In this document: positions 50,970 through 60,040 of the stretch, one piece after another | Layout: each line of letters opens with the position of its first letter | Numbering within the stretch: the first letter of the stretch is position 1 | Assembly (NCBI GenBank): GCA_003214355.1 | Contig: QCLS01000002.1 | Location: 62,001 to 126,000 of the forward strand | DNA: 64,000 bases | Direction: 5' to 3' | Source: Prochlorococcus sp. AG-418-C09 | GTDB lineage: Bacteria; Cyanobacteriota; Cyanobacteriia; PCC-6307; Cyanobiaceae | The notes under the pieces: model-generated | Told to the model about the DNA's origin: nothing | What the model saw: only the letters and a program-made list of their open reading frames with translations | Databases searched by the model: none | Program-made: the position numbers and the translations under genes

Positions 50970-52417
50970 ATTCTTTTATTTATGAATTTTCTACTCCAAT
51001 CCAAAGTATCTTTTAAATATTCTTTAGAAAATGCCTCGCAATATATTCTAAGCAAAGGTTCTGTACCTGAAAATCTAAATAAAACCCAATAATTATCTCT
51101 CATCCTTACTTTTATACCATCCAATTCTGAAACATTGATTATTTTATAGCCATATATTGCTTCAGGCAAATTTCCCACAATAAAACTTTCTAGCATATTC
51201 CTATCTGAGAAATTAGATAATTTTATATCTATACGATCATAATAACTTGGTCCAAACCTTTTCTGAATCTCATCTAAAGAATCAGAGAAATACTTTGATT
51301 CTTCAGCTATAGCCTGCAGTAGCATCATAGCTGAATACAATGCGTCTCTTTCAGGTAGAAATTGACCAAACCCTATACCACCAGATTCTTCTCCTCCCAA
51401 AAGTACATTATCATTGATCATCTTCTTTGCTATGTGCTTAAACCCAACAGGTAACTCAATAACTCTTCTATTTTGATGCTCAGAGATCTTGTTGATAATA
51501 TCTGAACCACTTACTGTTTTTAATACTGGATAATCATTATTATCTTTTTTACCTAAATAATTTACTAAATAAGGCAACAACATCTGACTACTACAATATC
51601 TTCCTTTTTCGTCAATTAAAGCAATTCTATCTCCATCTCCATCAAAAATAATTCCAAGTGTTTTAATTTTATTTGAGGAGTTTTCCTTTAAGGTTTTTTG
51701 CAAATCATATATATAGTCTATCAAAGGTTCTGGTGGATTACCTCCAAAATATGGATCTTGGTTTTCTCTAATACCTTTAATCAAATTGGAAGATTTAGAA
51801 TTAAAAAGTGTATTTATACTTTTAGCTGTGGCACCATGCATAGCATCGATGAAAATACTCAAATTCATTGCTCTAAGATTAGAAGTAATGAATTCAATAT
51901 TGAATTTTGATTTGATTATTTCTAAGTGATATGCCTTAACATCAATTGATTTATATTTAGAACTTATTTCCTCTATATTTTTCGTTAATTTGATTCTATT
52001 TTGAACTTCTTTTGTAAAGTCTTCATCTACTGAGCATCCTCTAAAACTCTTGATTTTCAAACCTAACCAATTGTATGGATTATGGCTTGCTGTAATTATT
52101 AGTGCTCCAAGGAAATTATAATCCCTAACATAAAGGCTACATGCAGGAGTAGTGACATAAGTTTGTGATATCACAGGTTCTAAACCACATCCAAAAACAA
52201 CTGGTATTATTGACTTGGCAAAATCACTCGCCATAAATCGACGGTCATAACCTATTAAAATCTTTTTGCTTTTAACATATTCAAAGTACTGATAAAACAA
52301 TTCTTGACATGAAGCTGCAACTGCGATTTTCAAATTATAATGATTAAAATCATAACCAATTATTCCTCTCCAGCCATCAGTACCAAATTTAATGGTTTGA
52401 AAATCATCTTTATCCAA
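50966..52417 (-). CDS. Phosphoglucomutase/phosphomannomutase family protein
   Basis: 483 residues of the alpha-D-phosphohexomutase superfamily. Substrate-entry KFGTDGWRGIIGYDF (about 10-24), catalytic phosphoserine loop LIITASHNPYNWLGLK (about 107-122), metal-binding IFDGDGDRIALID (about 259-271), sugar-binding GGEESGGIGFG (about 342-352) and phosphate-binding RFSGTEPLLRIYCE (about 452-465). It interconverts hexose 1- and 6-phosphates for glycogen, sucrose or nucleotide sugars. Choice between glucose and mannose is not decided by sequence alone. Confidence 0.92.
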   Translation of the reverse strand: MDKDDFQTIKFGTDGWRGIIGYDFNHYNLKIAVAASCQELFYQYFEYVKSKKILIGYDRRFMASDFAKSIIPVVFGCGLEPVISQTYVTTPACSLYVRDYNFLGALIITASHNPYNWLGLKIKSFRGCSVDEDFTKEVQNRIKLTKNIEEISSKYKSIDVKAYHLEIIKSKFNIEFITSNLRAMNLSIFIDAMHGATAKSINTLFNSKSSNLIKGIRENQDPYFGGNPPEPLIDYIYDLQKTLKENSSNKIKTLGIIFDGDGDRIALIDEKGRYCSSQMLLPYLVNYLGKKDNNDYPVLKTVSGSDIINKISEHQNRRVIELPVGFKHIAKKMINDNVLLGGEESGGIGFGQFLPERDALYSAMMLLQAIAEESKYFSDSLDEIQKRFGPSYYDRIDIKLSNFSDRNMLESFIVGNLPEAIYGYKIINVSELDGIKVRMRDNYWVLFRFSGTEPLLRIYCEAFSKEYLKDTLDWSRKFINKRI

Positions 52418-52494
52418 AATTTGATGGCCCGTATTAACTACATATTTAATCTTAATTTATGTAGTCTCAATTTAAAACTAATCTTTCAAGGAAA

Positions 52495-53904
52495 TTGAAC
52501 AATAATCTTCTAAAAAGTTTTTTAAGATGCAAAAGAAAAGCTTGGCTGGACTTTCAAGGGGATAAATCTAAAAGCATTTGGGCTCCTCATACATCAATAC
52601 AATTAATTAATCAAAAAAGTAATTTTAATAAATACACCAATGGGAAAATATTTCTTGGCTTAAGTTCCTGTAAAGAGGGGAAAAAAGAGGTTGGAGGTTT
52701 ATTTTTAAAAATTAATCCAGGTGGGAACCATAGACTAGAAATCAATCCTCAACTATTAGTTAAAGTAAAAGGTAAAAGCATATGGGGAGAATATAAATAT
52801 ATTCCTGCTGTTTCAAAATTAGGAAGAAAAACAACAAATGAGCATCGTTTGGATTTAGCCTTTTGTGCTGTGCATTTTGAAGAATTTCAAGAATCTAGAA
52901 TAGATTATGGACTCGTAATTTCTAACTTTCAAAATAATCTTCAGATTGAGAGAGTCTTCTTGAATGAAAAATTAAAAAACAAATCAATCAAGATTTTTGA
53001 CGAATTACTAGATTCTCTCAATAAATCAATACCCAATATAACTAAGGACCGAAAAAAATGTTCAATATGTTCTTGGCAGAAATACTGCGATGAAGAAGCA
53101 AAATCAAAGGGATTACTTACTGATATAGATGGAATTGGTTTTAAGACTGAGGAGCATCTACAAAAAATAGGTATAAACAATGTGAGTGAATTAGCATTAT
53201 GTGATAAAGATGATTTGTGCAGAAAATTATCCATTTTTAGAGAAACAAGTCCAGAAAAAACCAATCAATTAATCAATCAATCAAAATCATATATCTCAGG
53301 AATACCTTCAAAATTAATTCCAGATAATAAATACTTATTAAATATATATGAAAAAATAAAATCAGGATTCTTTGTTTTTGATATTGAATCCAATCCAGAT
53401 GAAAATCATGATTTTCTATATGGATTCTTAACTATTAAGAATATTCGTGAGCCATTAGGAGAAGACTCTTATGAACCAATATTAGATTTAGATTCAAAAA
53501 ATAATAAACGAATTCTTCTTAAGCTTTTTGAGAAAATTAATTCTCAACCAGATTGGCCCATCTTTCACTATGGGGAAACTGAAAAAGTATCTGTAATTAA
53601 AATAGCTAAGAAATTAAAAATAAACTCTTTAGAATTAGAAAAAATACAATCAAGATTTATAGATATACATTTATTAATAAGGTTATCTTGGATATTACCT
53701 TTAAAAAACTATAGCCTAAAAACGGTTGCAAATTGGATTGGTTTCAATTGGAATCAGAAAGATGTTAGTGGCTCTAAAGCTTTACTTTGGTGGATACAGT
53801 ACCAAAATACATCTAATAAATCTTTTTTAGAGAAAATAATCAAATATAATAAAGATGATTGTTTGGCTACCTTATCAATAGTTAAATGGCTCCAAAATAA
53901 TTAA
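52495..53904 (+). CDS. TM0106-family RecB-like nuclease with RNase H-like domain
   Basis: 469 residues. The N-terminal half is PD-(D/E)XK RecB-like, with Cys that may bind a 4Fe-4S cluster (FLRCKRKAWLDF near 9-20; KCSICSWQKYC near 186-196). A short helix-hairpin-helix follows (IDGIGFKTEEHLQKIGINNVSELA, about 209-232). The C-terminal half is a DEDD RNase H-like exonuclease: FVFDIESNPDENHDFLYG (about 292-309), HYGETEKVSVIK, FIDIHLLIRLSW and NKDDCLATLSIVKWL. TTG start. Such proteins are predicted nucleases of unknown biological role, sometimes thought to act in DNA repair. Confidence 0.85.
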   Translation: MNNNLLKSFLRCKRKAWLDFQGDKSKSIWAPHTSIQLINQKSNFNKYTNGKIFLGLSSCKEGKKEVGGLFLKINPGGNHRLEINPQLLVKVKGKSIWGEYKYIPAVSKLGRKTTNEHRLDLAFCAVHFEEFQESRIDYGLVISNFQNNLQIERVFLNEKLKNKSIKIFDELLDSLNKSIPNITKDRKKCSICSWQKYCDEEAKSKGLLTDIDGIGFKTEEHLQKIGINNVSELALCDKDDLCRKLSIFRETSPEKTNQLINQSKSYISGIPSKLIPDNKYLLNIYEKIKSGFFVFDIESNPDENHDFLYGFLTIKNIREPLGEDSYEPILDLDSKNNKRILLKLFEKINSQPDWPIFHYGETEKVSVIKIAKKLKINSLELEKIQSRFIDIHLLIRLSWILPLKNYSLKTVANWIGFNWNQKDVSGSKALLWWIQYQNTSNKSFLEKIIKYNKDDCLATLSIVKWLQNN

Positions 53905-53913
53905 AAGAAAAAT

Positions 53914-54756
53914 TTATAAAAAAACCGACCCAATCGATTTATTGATATTTATCTTACCTAATTGCTCTGAAAAAAAACTATTTTTAATGAGGTATTTATT
54001 TCTTATCATTGCTAGTCCTTGATAATTATTATTTTTCGATTGATTAAAACTAGTAATAAATCCAGCAATTTCTTGTTTTGTCTCATCAAGAAAAATCTTA
54101 TTATCATTCAAATTCAAATCCTTAGAATTATTGATAGCGGACCAAACTCTTATTTCTTGTTTTAAGAACGATGCCTTATTTAATTTTGCCATGGTTTCTT
54201 GGCCAAGGTAACAGCCCTTATTAAAGTCAATAAGATCAGCAAGACCTAGTTCAAGAGGATTATTTTTTCCATTCAGTTCACTTTTGAAACTAGGAATAGC
54301 TTGATTAATTTTCCAGACTTGCAGATCATCAAGATTCAATAATTTTAAGTTATCCATACAATAATCCTTTTGATTAGGTTCAACTAAAAGTTTTGGTTTA
54401 AATTTCCTCCATTCATTGATATTATCTATTTCTTGAATTCTGTATGAATGAAACACATCCCCTACTTCTAAGTCATCTGAAGGGAAAATAAGGTCTAAAG
54501 AATATTTCCTGATCTCATTAATATCTCCTATCAGAACTAAAACAATTAGTTCGTAAAATTCATTAGTATTATTATAAACTTCTAATAATGCTCTTAAATT
54601 ACCTGTTGGAGTTAACCAGCAAGTTCTAATAATATCCTCACTATTTGAAAGAATGTTTGAGGTGGTTATTCCATTAAGGAATCTTCTTGAGTGATTACCT
54701 TTGAGGCAAAAACAATCGAATTCATCCAACCAATACGTGGCATTAACCTTGTCCAT
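53914..54756 (-). CDS. ygfZ: Folate-binding YgfZ/GcvT-like protein
   Basis: 280 residues from ATG 54756; a TTG at 54762 would overlap the pyrE stop and is possible. The family signature is FNKGCYLGQETMAKLNK (about 190-206), with the conserved Cys of the K-GC-Y-GQE motif. YgfZ helps maintain Fe-S proteins such as MiaB in a folate-dependent way. The N-terminal part (FDCFCLKGNHSRRFLNGITTSN) is the GcvT-like fold start. It follows pyrE directly. Confidence 0.9.
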   Translation of the reverse strand: MDKVNATYWLDEFDCFCLKGNHSRRFLNGITTSNILSNSEDIIRTCWLTPTGNLRALLEVYNNTNEFYELIVLVLIGDINEIRKYSLDLIFPSDDLEVGDVFHSYRIQEIDNINEWRKFKPKLLVEPNQKDYCMDNLKLLNLDDLQVWKINQAIPSFKSELNGKNNPLELGLADLIDFNKGCYLGQETMAKLNKASFLKQEIRVWSAINNSKDLNLNDNKIFLDETKQEIAGFITSFNQSKNNNYQGLAMIRNKYLIKNSFFSEQLGKININKSIGSVFL

Positions 54757-54758
54757 TT

Positions 54759-55319
54759 TCAAATAAAATCTTTGATTGTAAACAAGCTTTTTAAGTGAAT
54801 ATCATTATTTCTTAAATTTTCCTTACCTCCCTCCTCTCTATCAACTATGGTTAATACTTCTTTAACCAAGAAATTATTCTCACGTAACTTATTAATAGCT
54901 TTCAAAGATGAACCAGCAGTAGTGACTACATCTTCTAAAACTGTAACTGATGAATTTGTTTCTAAATCTGGACCTTCTAAACCAGATTTAGTTCCATACT
55001 CTTTTATTTCTTTTCTAATTATTAATGCATCAAGCATTAAACCTTTATTCGCTGCAGTCACAACAACTCCACTTACCAATGGGTCAGCACCCAAAGTTAA
55101 ACCAGCTACTGCTTTTGATTCTGAATCAATTATTTCTAGAAATAATTGACTTATTAATTTTAAGCCATAACCATTAAGTGAAACAGGCTTACAATTCATG
55201 TAATGAATACTTTTTTTCCCAGAGGCAAGCGTGAAATCACCTTTCTTATATGATCTCTCCTTCAAAAGTTTTAGCAATATAGCTCTACTTTCTTCAAAAG
55301 ACATGCTGGACTTATTCAT
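54759..55319 (-). CDS. pyrE: Orotate phosphoribosyltransferase
   Basis: ATG 55319 gives 186 residues ([16 protein letters not shown]); a TTG 12 bases upstream is possible. It makes orotidine 5'-phosphate in pyrimidine synthesis. PRPP-binding motif [18 protein letters not shown] (about 117-134), [21 protein letters not shown] (about 33-53, OPRT-type) and [15 protein letters not shown]. It is upstream of and adjacent to ygfZ on the same strand. Confidence 0.95.
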   Translation of the reverse strand: MNKSSMSFEESRAILLKLLKERSYKKGDFTLASGKKSIHYMNCKPVSLNGYGLKLISQLFLEIIDSESKAVAGLTLGADPLVSGVVVTAANKGLMLDALIIRKEIKEYGTKSGLEGPDLETNSSVTVLEDVVTTAGSSLKAINKLRENNFLVKEVLTIVDREEGGKENLRNNDIHLKSLFTIKDFI

Positions 55320-55455
55320 GAAAATCGTCAATTGTTATATTTTAAGATTAAAAGAAAAAAAACAAATCTCACAAAACCTCATTAAGTTGGTGCTTTTTGA
55401 AATATTATTTTTAGGTATTATATAAATATACAGTAGTAATATTATTACTGAAAAC

Positions 55456-55528
55456 GGGGGTGTAGCAATCTGGTGAATGCGGCGAACTCATAATTCGTTT
55501 TAGGCGAGTTCGATCCTCGCCACCCCCA
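55456..55528 (+). tRNA. tRNA-Met (anticodon CAT)
   Basis: 73 nt beginning GGGGGTGTAGCAATC and ending CCTCGCCACCCCCA. The anticodon stem-loop GCGAACTCATAATTCGT gives CAT. The acceptor stem GGGGGTG pairs perfectly with CACCCCC. With a G1-C72 pair it is not an initiator type (initiators have a mismatch at 1-72). It could alternatively be the lysidine-modified tRNA-Ile2, which shares this anticodon; sequence alone does not settle this. Confidence 0.85.
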
Positions 55529-55546
55529 TCACAAATTTGTTTCCGA

Positions 55547-56815
55547 ATGAGAATAACTGTTATTTTGATTCTTCTAATATTTCCTGCATTTTTTGCCGCA
55601 AGCGAATTATCAGTACTACTAATAAGGCCAAGTAAAGTCTTAAGATTCATTGAAGAAAAAAAGGAAGGAGCATATTCTATCCTTAAAATTCAGAAAAGAT
55701 TTAGATCATCTCTTATAGCTTCTCAATTCGGAGTGACAATTTCATTAATTGCTATTGGATGGTTAAGTAGTGGCTTGGCTAATCATCAATGGCAAGGAAA
55801 TACTTTTGAAAATAGATTATATGACTTAATCTTATTCTTAATAATTGTCACGATATCAACCTTAATATCAGGCCTAATACCAAAGGCACTTGTAATAAAT
55901 AATCCTGAATCAGCTGCTTTAAAATTAACAACGATTTTTGAAGCAGTTAGAAAAGGTATGAAGCCCATAGTTTATATATTTGAGCTATTTGCAAGTGCTT
56001 GTTTGAGATTATTTAAGTTAAATAATAAATGGGATTCATTAAATTCCGGATTATCTGCTGGTGAATTGGAAACTCTTATTGAAACCAATAGCGTTACTGG
56101 ACTAAAGCCGGACGAAAAGAACATCATAGAAGGAGTTTTTGCCTTAAAAGACACACAAGTAAAAGAAGTTATGATACCTCGCTCAGAAATGGTCACATTA
56201 TCAAAAAATATAACATTTGCTGAATTAATGAAGCAGGTTTATCAAACTAGGCATGCTCGATTCTTTGTTATTGGAGAATCACTAGATGAAGTTCTAGGTG
56301 TTCTAGATCTTCGTTACCTAGCAAAACCAATTTCCAAAGGTGAAATGGGGGCAAATACTATATTAGAGCCTTTTCTATTGCCAGTAACAAAAGTTTTAGA
56401 AACATGCTCTCTAGCAGAAATATTACCTTTAGTAAGAGATTACAATCCTTTTTTACTTGTAGTAGATGAACATGGAGGTACTGAAGGATTAATAACTGCA
56501 GCAGACTTAACTGGAGAAATAGTTGGAGATGAAATTCAAAATAATAAAATATATTCTGACATGAAACAATTAGACAACTCATCAAAGAAATGGTCTATGG
56601 CTGGTAAATCAGAGATAATAGAAATTAATAAGAAATTAGGTTGCTTTCTTCCTGAAGGAAGCGATTATCATACACTTGCAGGCTTTCTATTAGAAAAATT
56701 CCAAATGGTTCCAAAAATTGGAGATACTTTAAATTTCCAAAATATTAGATTTGAAATCATATCAATGTCAGGACCCAAAATTGATCGTGTAAAAATAATT
56801 CTCCCAATAAACTAA
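55547..56815 (+). CDS. CNNM/HCC-family CBS-domain membrane protein
   Basis: 422 residues. An N-terminal DUF21 membrane region (about residues 1-145; helices at 4-24, 55-77, 92-115, 120-142), two CBS domains (about 200-320; VKEVMIPRSEMVTLSKN and ILPLVRDYNPFLLVVDEHGGTEGLITAADLTGEIVGDE), and a CorC_HlyC domain at the end (about 335-422; LPEGSDYHTLAGFLLEKFQMVPKIGDTL). Relatives are Mg2+/Co2+ transporters or efflux proteins and are often mislabelled haemolysins. It starts 18 bases after tRNA-Met. Confidence 0.92.
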   Translation: MRITVILILLIFPAFFAASELSVLLIRPSKVLRFIEEKKEGAYSILKIQKRFRSSLIASQFGVTISLIAIGWLSSGLANHQWQGNTFENRLYDLILFLIIVTISTLISGLIPKALVINNPESAALKLTTIFEAVRKGMKPIVYIFELFASACLRLFKLNNKWDSLNSGLSAGELETLIETNSVTGLKPDEKNIIEGVFALKDTQVKEVMIPRSEMVTLSKNITFAELMKQVYQTRHARFFVIGESLDEVLGVLDLRYLAKPISKGEMGANTILEPFLLPVTKVLETCSLAEILPLVRDYNPFLLVVDEHGGTEGLITAADLTGEIVGDEIQNNKIYSDMKQLDNSSKKWSMAGKSEIIEINKKLGCFLPEGSDYHTLAGFLLEKFQMVPKIGDTLNFQNIRFEIISMSGPKIDRVKIILPIN

Positions 56816-56870
56816 AATGAGTCCTTTGTGAAGGATAATGTTTATTAAATGAATAAAAGGATTATCAAAA

Positions 56871-57875
56871 ATGAAACCAGCCTCATACCCTGTTAAGGTT
56901 GGAGTCATAGGTATAGGAAATATGGGCTGGCATCATGCAAGGGTGCTCAGCTTATTAAAAGACGCAGATTTAGTTGGTGTAGCTGATCCTAATGAAAATA
57001 GAGGTAAGTTAGCAATAGAGCAATTTCAATGTAATTGGTACAGAGATTACCATGATCTGCTTCAAAAAGTGGACGCAATTTGTATTGCAGTTCCAACTCT
57101 ATTGCATCATAAAGTAGGGATAGATTGCCTGAGAGCAGGAGTTCATGTGCTGATTGAGAAGCCAATCGCAGCTAATGAAAAAGAGGCTGAATCACTAATT
57201 AGTGCTTCTAAAGATGGAAATTGTTTATTACAAGTCGGACATATTGAGAGATTTAATCCTGCCTTCAGAGAATTAAATAAAATAGTAAATAATGAAAAAA
57301 TTGTAGTAATTGAAGCCAGAAGACATAGTCCTAATGCTGATAGAGCTAATGATGTATCAGTAGTTATGGATTTAATGATTCATGATATAGATCTTGTTTT
57401 AGAACTTGTTAACTCAAAAATACAGAAATTAGCAGCTGTTGGAGGGAGAAACAGCGAAGGGTTAATAGATTATGTAAATGCAACTTTAGTTTTCAAAAAT
57501 AATGTTATTGCAAGCTTAACTGCAAGCAAAATGAGTCATAAAAAAATAAGAAGTTTAAGTGCTCACTGCCAAAATGGATTAGTTGAGACAGATTTCTTAA
57601 ATCACTCATTACAAATCCATCGAAAATCTAATGAATCATATACAGCTGAGCATGGTGAATTAGTATATAGAAATGACGGGTATGTTGAAGAGGTAAGCAC
57701 CACCTCGATTGAACCTCTCTATGCAGAATTAGAACATTTTCTTAAATGCGTTCAAGGTAAAGAAACTCCCGAGGTTGATGGGGAGCAAGCCTCAAGAGCA
57801 TTAAAAATTGCCGATTTTATTGAATATGCAGTAGAAAACTATGGTGATGCAATATCACTTGAAACACCTATCTAG
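56871..57875 (+). CDS. Gfo/Idh/MocA-family oxidoreductase
   Basis: 334 residues. N-terminal NAD(P)-binding Rossmann domain with GVIGIGNMGWHHARVLSLL (about 10-28) and the catalytic Lys in VHVLIEKPIAANEKEA (about 89-104). The central segment LLQVGHIERFNPAFREL (about 120-136) belongs to the substrate domain. Relatives oxidise sugars or inositols or act on UDP-sugars; the substrate is unassigned. It converges with psbK, with 33 bp between. Confidence 0.9.
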   Translation: MKPASYPVKVGVIGIGNMGWHHARVLSLLKDADLVGVADPNENRGKLAIEQFQCNWYRDYHDLLQKVDAICIAVPTLLHHKVGIDCLRAGVHVLIEKPIAANEKEAESLISASKDGNCLLQVGHIERFNPAFRELNKIVNNEKIVVIEARRHSPNADRANDVSVVMDLMIHDIDLVLELVNSKIQKLAAVGGRNSEGLIDYVNATLVFKNNVIASLTASKMSHKKIRSLSAHCQNGLVETDFLNHSLQIHRKSNESYTAEHGELVYRNDGYVEEVSTTSIEPLYAELEHFLKCVQGKETPEVDGEQASRALKIADFIEYAVENYGDAISLETPI

Positions 57876-57908
57876 TACAAAAAATAACTATCCGATAGGA
57901 TATATTTT

Positions 57909-58049
57909 TTACTTAAATCCAACTGCAGCTTGCCAGACAAACACGAGAAGGAAGAAAAATAGAGGAATTAGAGGGAGAACATCCACTGTTGGAGCAAAAG
58001 CCTTATATGCTTCTGGAAGCTCAGCGAATGTATTTAGAAGAATCAACAC
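57909..58049 (-). CDS. psbK: Photosystem II reaction centre protein K
   Basis: A 46-residue peptide using a GTG start at 58049. The mature region [20 protein letters not shown], then the helix [20 protein letters not shown], is diagnostic. There is no ATG in frame before an upstream stop at 58062-58064. PsbK binds CP43. It lies 33 bp downstream of tgt on the same strand, an arrangement seen in other cyanobacteria. A plus-strand frame across it is not a gene. Confidence 0.95.
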   Translation of the reverse strand: MLILLNTFAELPEAYKAFAPTVDVLPLIPLFFFLLVFVWQAAVGFK

Positions 58050-58082
58050 CTTATAGATGAATTAATTAATTACTATAAGACG

Positions 58083-59201
58083 TTACCACGTATGATGAGC
58101 AATAGAGGATCTTTTCCATGGAGCGAAATCTATTGTAAAACAATTATCTTTAATTGCTTTTGAAATAGCCTTTGTAAATCTTGTTAAATGGTAGATATTA
58201 TGCAAACTAATTAATGTTAAACCTAATAATTCATCATTTCTTATAAGGTGATGCAAATATGCTCGAGAATAATTTTTACATGTTTCACACTTACAAGTCT
58301 TATCTATTGGTGAAAAGTCATTTTTAAAACGAGAATTACGCAAATTCAGCCTTTCGTCATTAAACAAAGCAGTTCCATGTCTTCCTAATCTCGTCGGCAT
58401 TACGCAATCAAACAAATCAAATCCATTGGCAACAGCAAAAGATATTTCTTGCAAAGATCCAATTCCCATTAGATATTTAGGTTTATGTCTTGGCAGAAAG
58501 TTGGGTACTAATTTAATGACTTTATGAATTTCTTCTACTGTTTCACCAACACTAACCCCACCAATTGCGATTCCTGGTAAATCGAACGAACTTATAAACC
58601 TTGAACTAATTTCTCGTAATTTCGGATAACTTCCACCTTGAACAATCCCAAACAAAGCTTGATTAGAAGAAATTTTTGTTTTAATACATCTCTCAAACCA
58701 TTTATGAGTTCTTTCCATAGCATCTCTGATATCATTTTCACTTGCTATGTGTGAGGGACAATGATCAAATGCCATTATCACATCAGATCCTAAATCCATT
58801 TGTATCTCAATCACTTTTTCTGGAGAAAGAAAAATCTGACTTCCATCTCGAGGGTTTTTAAATTCAACTCCATCATCTGAGATATTATTTAATTTTGACA
58901 AACTAAATACCTGATATCCCCCAGAATCAGTAAGGATTGGGTCTTGCCAATTCATAAATTTGTGCAGGCCTCCTGATTCTCTAATAATATTTTCTCCTGG
59001 TTGCAAATGAAGATGAAAAGTATTAGACAAAATCATCGAAGATCCGGTTGATTTCAGTTGTTCACTAGTTAAACCTTTTACTGTCCCTAAGGTACCCACA
59101 GGCATGAATTTTGGGGTTTCTACAACTCCATGGGGAGTTTTGAAAATACCAGTTCTCGCCAAAGTACTTTTGCAATAAGAGTTGATTTCAAAATTAAACA
59201 C
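58083..59201 (-). CDS. tgt: Queuine tRNA-ribosyltransferase
   Basis: 372 residues. It replaces G34 by preQ1 in GUN-anticodon tRNAs. [16 protein letters not shown] (about 90-105, with catalytic Asp in [10 protein letters not shown]), second Asp in [15 protein letters not shown] (about 266-280), and zinc ligands [17 protein letters not shown] (about 308-324). Substrate recognition [12 protein letters not shown] is also present. Normal length. Upstream of psbK. Confidence 0.97.
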   Translation of the reverse strand: MFNFEINSYCKSTLARTGIFKTPHGVVETPKFMPVGTLGTVKGLTSEQLKSTGSSMILSNTFHLHLQPGENIIRESGGLHKFMNWQDPILTDSGGYQVFSLSKLNNISDDGVEFKNPRDGSQIFLSPEKVIEIQMDLGSDVIMAFDHCPSHIASENDIRDAMERTHKWFERCIKTKISSNQALFGIVQGGSYPKLREISSRFISSFDLPGIAIGGVSVGETVEEIHKVIKLVPNFLPRHKPKYLMGIGSLQEISFAVANGFDLFDCVMPTRLGRHGTALFNDERLNLRNSRFKNDFSPIDKTCKCETCKNYSRAYLHHLIRNDELLGLTLISLHNIYHLTRFTKAISKAIKDNCFTIDFAPWKRSSIAHHTW

Positions 59202-59266
59202 AATATTTACAAAAGCTTTTTTCGAAGTTCCTACTAATCTAACGTATCATTGAAAAAGATTTACCT

Positions 59267-60040
59267 TTGATTATTATCAAAAACAATTTTCTTAGTAATT
59301 TTGCGGGTGCGTGGATTTTCTACACTATTTTTCCTAAGTTACCATTTATTAATCCTAAATTTAAAAATATTGCTCAATTTGCTCCTTTTTTAGGCCTAAT
59401 AATAGGTTCCCTGCAAAGCTTAATATATTTATTTCTAAAGAATAATTCATGGTCAAATCAGTCTTCTGTTTGCCTATGCCTTGTTTCAGGTTTTTTAATT
59501 ACTGGTGGGATACATACTGACGGATTAATGGATACTTTTGATGGTTTATATGCTGGCAAAAGAAAGATGCTTAACGCTATGAAAGATAGTAGAGTTGGAT
59601 CCTTTGGAGTTCAAGCATTTTTTATTGTAGCTTTAATTCAGTTTTCGGCTCTATCAAGAATAAATAACAATATTTTTTTAGTCTTACCAATATGTCTCTT
59701 TTGGAGTAGGTTTTCCAATTTAATCTATATAAATGAATATAAATATCTTAATAAAAAGACAAAATCAATATCTCATAAAAAACACTGGAGAGGAATCAAA
59801 AAAGAATCAACATTATCATTTTTAATGATTCCTTTAATAGTTATTATTTATTTAATATCTACCTCAACAAAAATTTATTTCTTAAAATATATGATTCTCT
59901 TAATAGTAGGGGGGTTCTTCTCAATAATAGTTCCAAAAATATTAGGAAATAAAGTTGGAGGATTTAATGGCGATACTTGCGGGGCAAGCATAGTATTAAC
60001 AGAAACAATTATCCTATTTACTTATTCAATTTTTCTATAG
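59267..60040 (+). CDS. cobS: Adenosylcobinamide-GDP ribazoletransferase (cobalamin synthase)
   Basis: 257-residue membrane enzyme joining adenosylcobinamide-GDP to alpha-ribazole in the last steps of B12 (here likely pseudocobalamin) synthesis. The motif GGIHTDGLMDTFDGLYAGKRKMLNAMKDSRVGSFGV (about 83-118) holds the acidic active-site residues. Several hydrophobic helices follow. TTG start at 59267; the start of the family (SNFAGAWIFYTIFPKLPF) requires it. It overlaps the 3' end of the histidine kinase by 23 bases. Confidence 0.93.
   Translation: MIIIKNNFLSNFAGAWIFYTIFPKLPFINPKFKNIAQFAPFLGLIIGSLQSLIYLFLKNNSWSNQSSVCLCLVSGFLITGGIHTDGLMDTFDGLYAGKRKMLNAMKDSRVGSFGVQAFFIVALIQFSALSRINNNIFLVLPICLFWSRFSNLIYINEYKYLNKKTKSISHKKHWRGIKKESTLSFLMIPLIVIIYLISTSTKIYFLKYMILLIVGGFFSIIVPKILGNKVGGFNGDTCGASIVLTETIILFTYSIFL

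Noticed and set aside
55411-55650. Minus-strand frame across tRNA-Met
   Set aside because: It covers the tRNA and the start of the CNNM gene and has no family resemblance.
57841-58056. Plus-strand frame of about 71 codons after the Gfo/Idh gene
   Set aside because: It is antisense to psbK, which is clearly recognisable on the minus strand.
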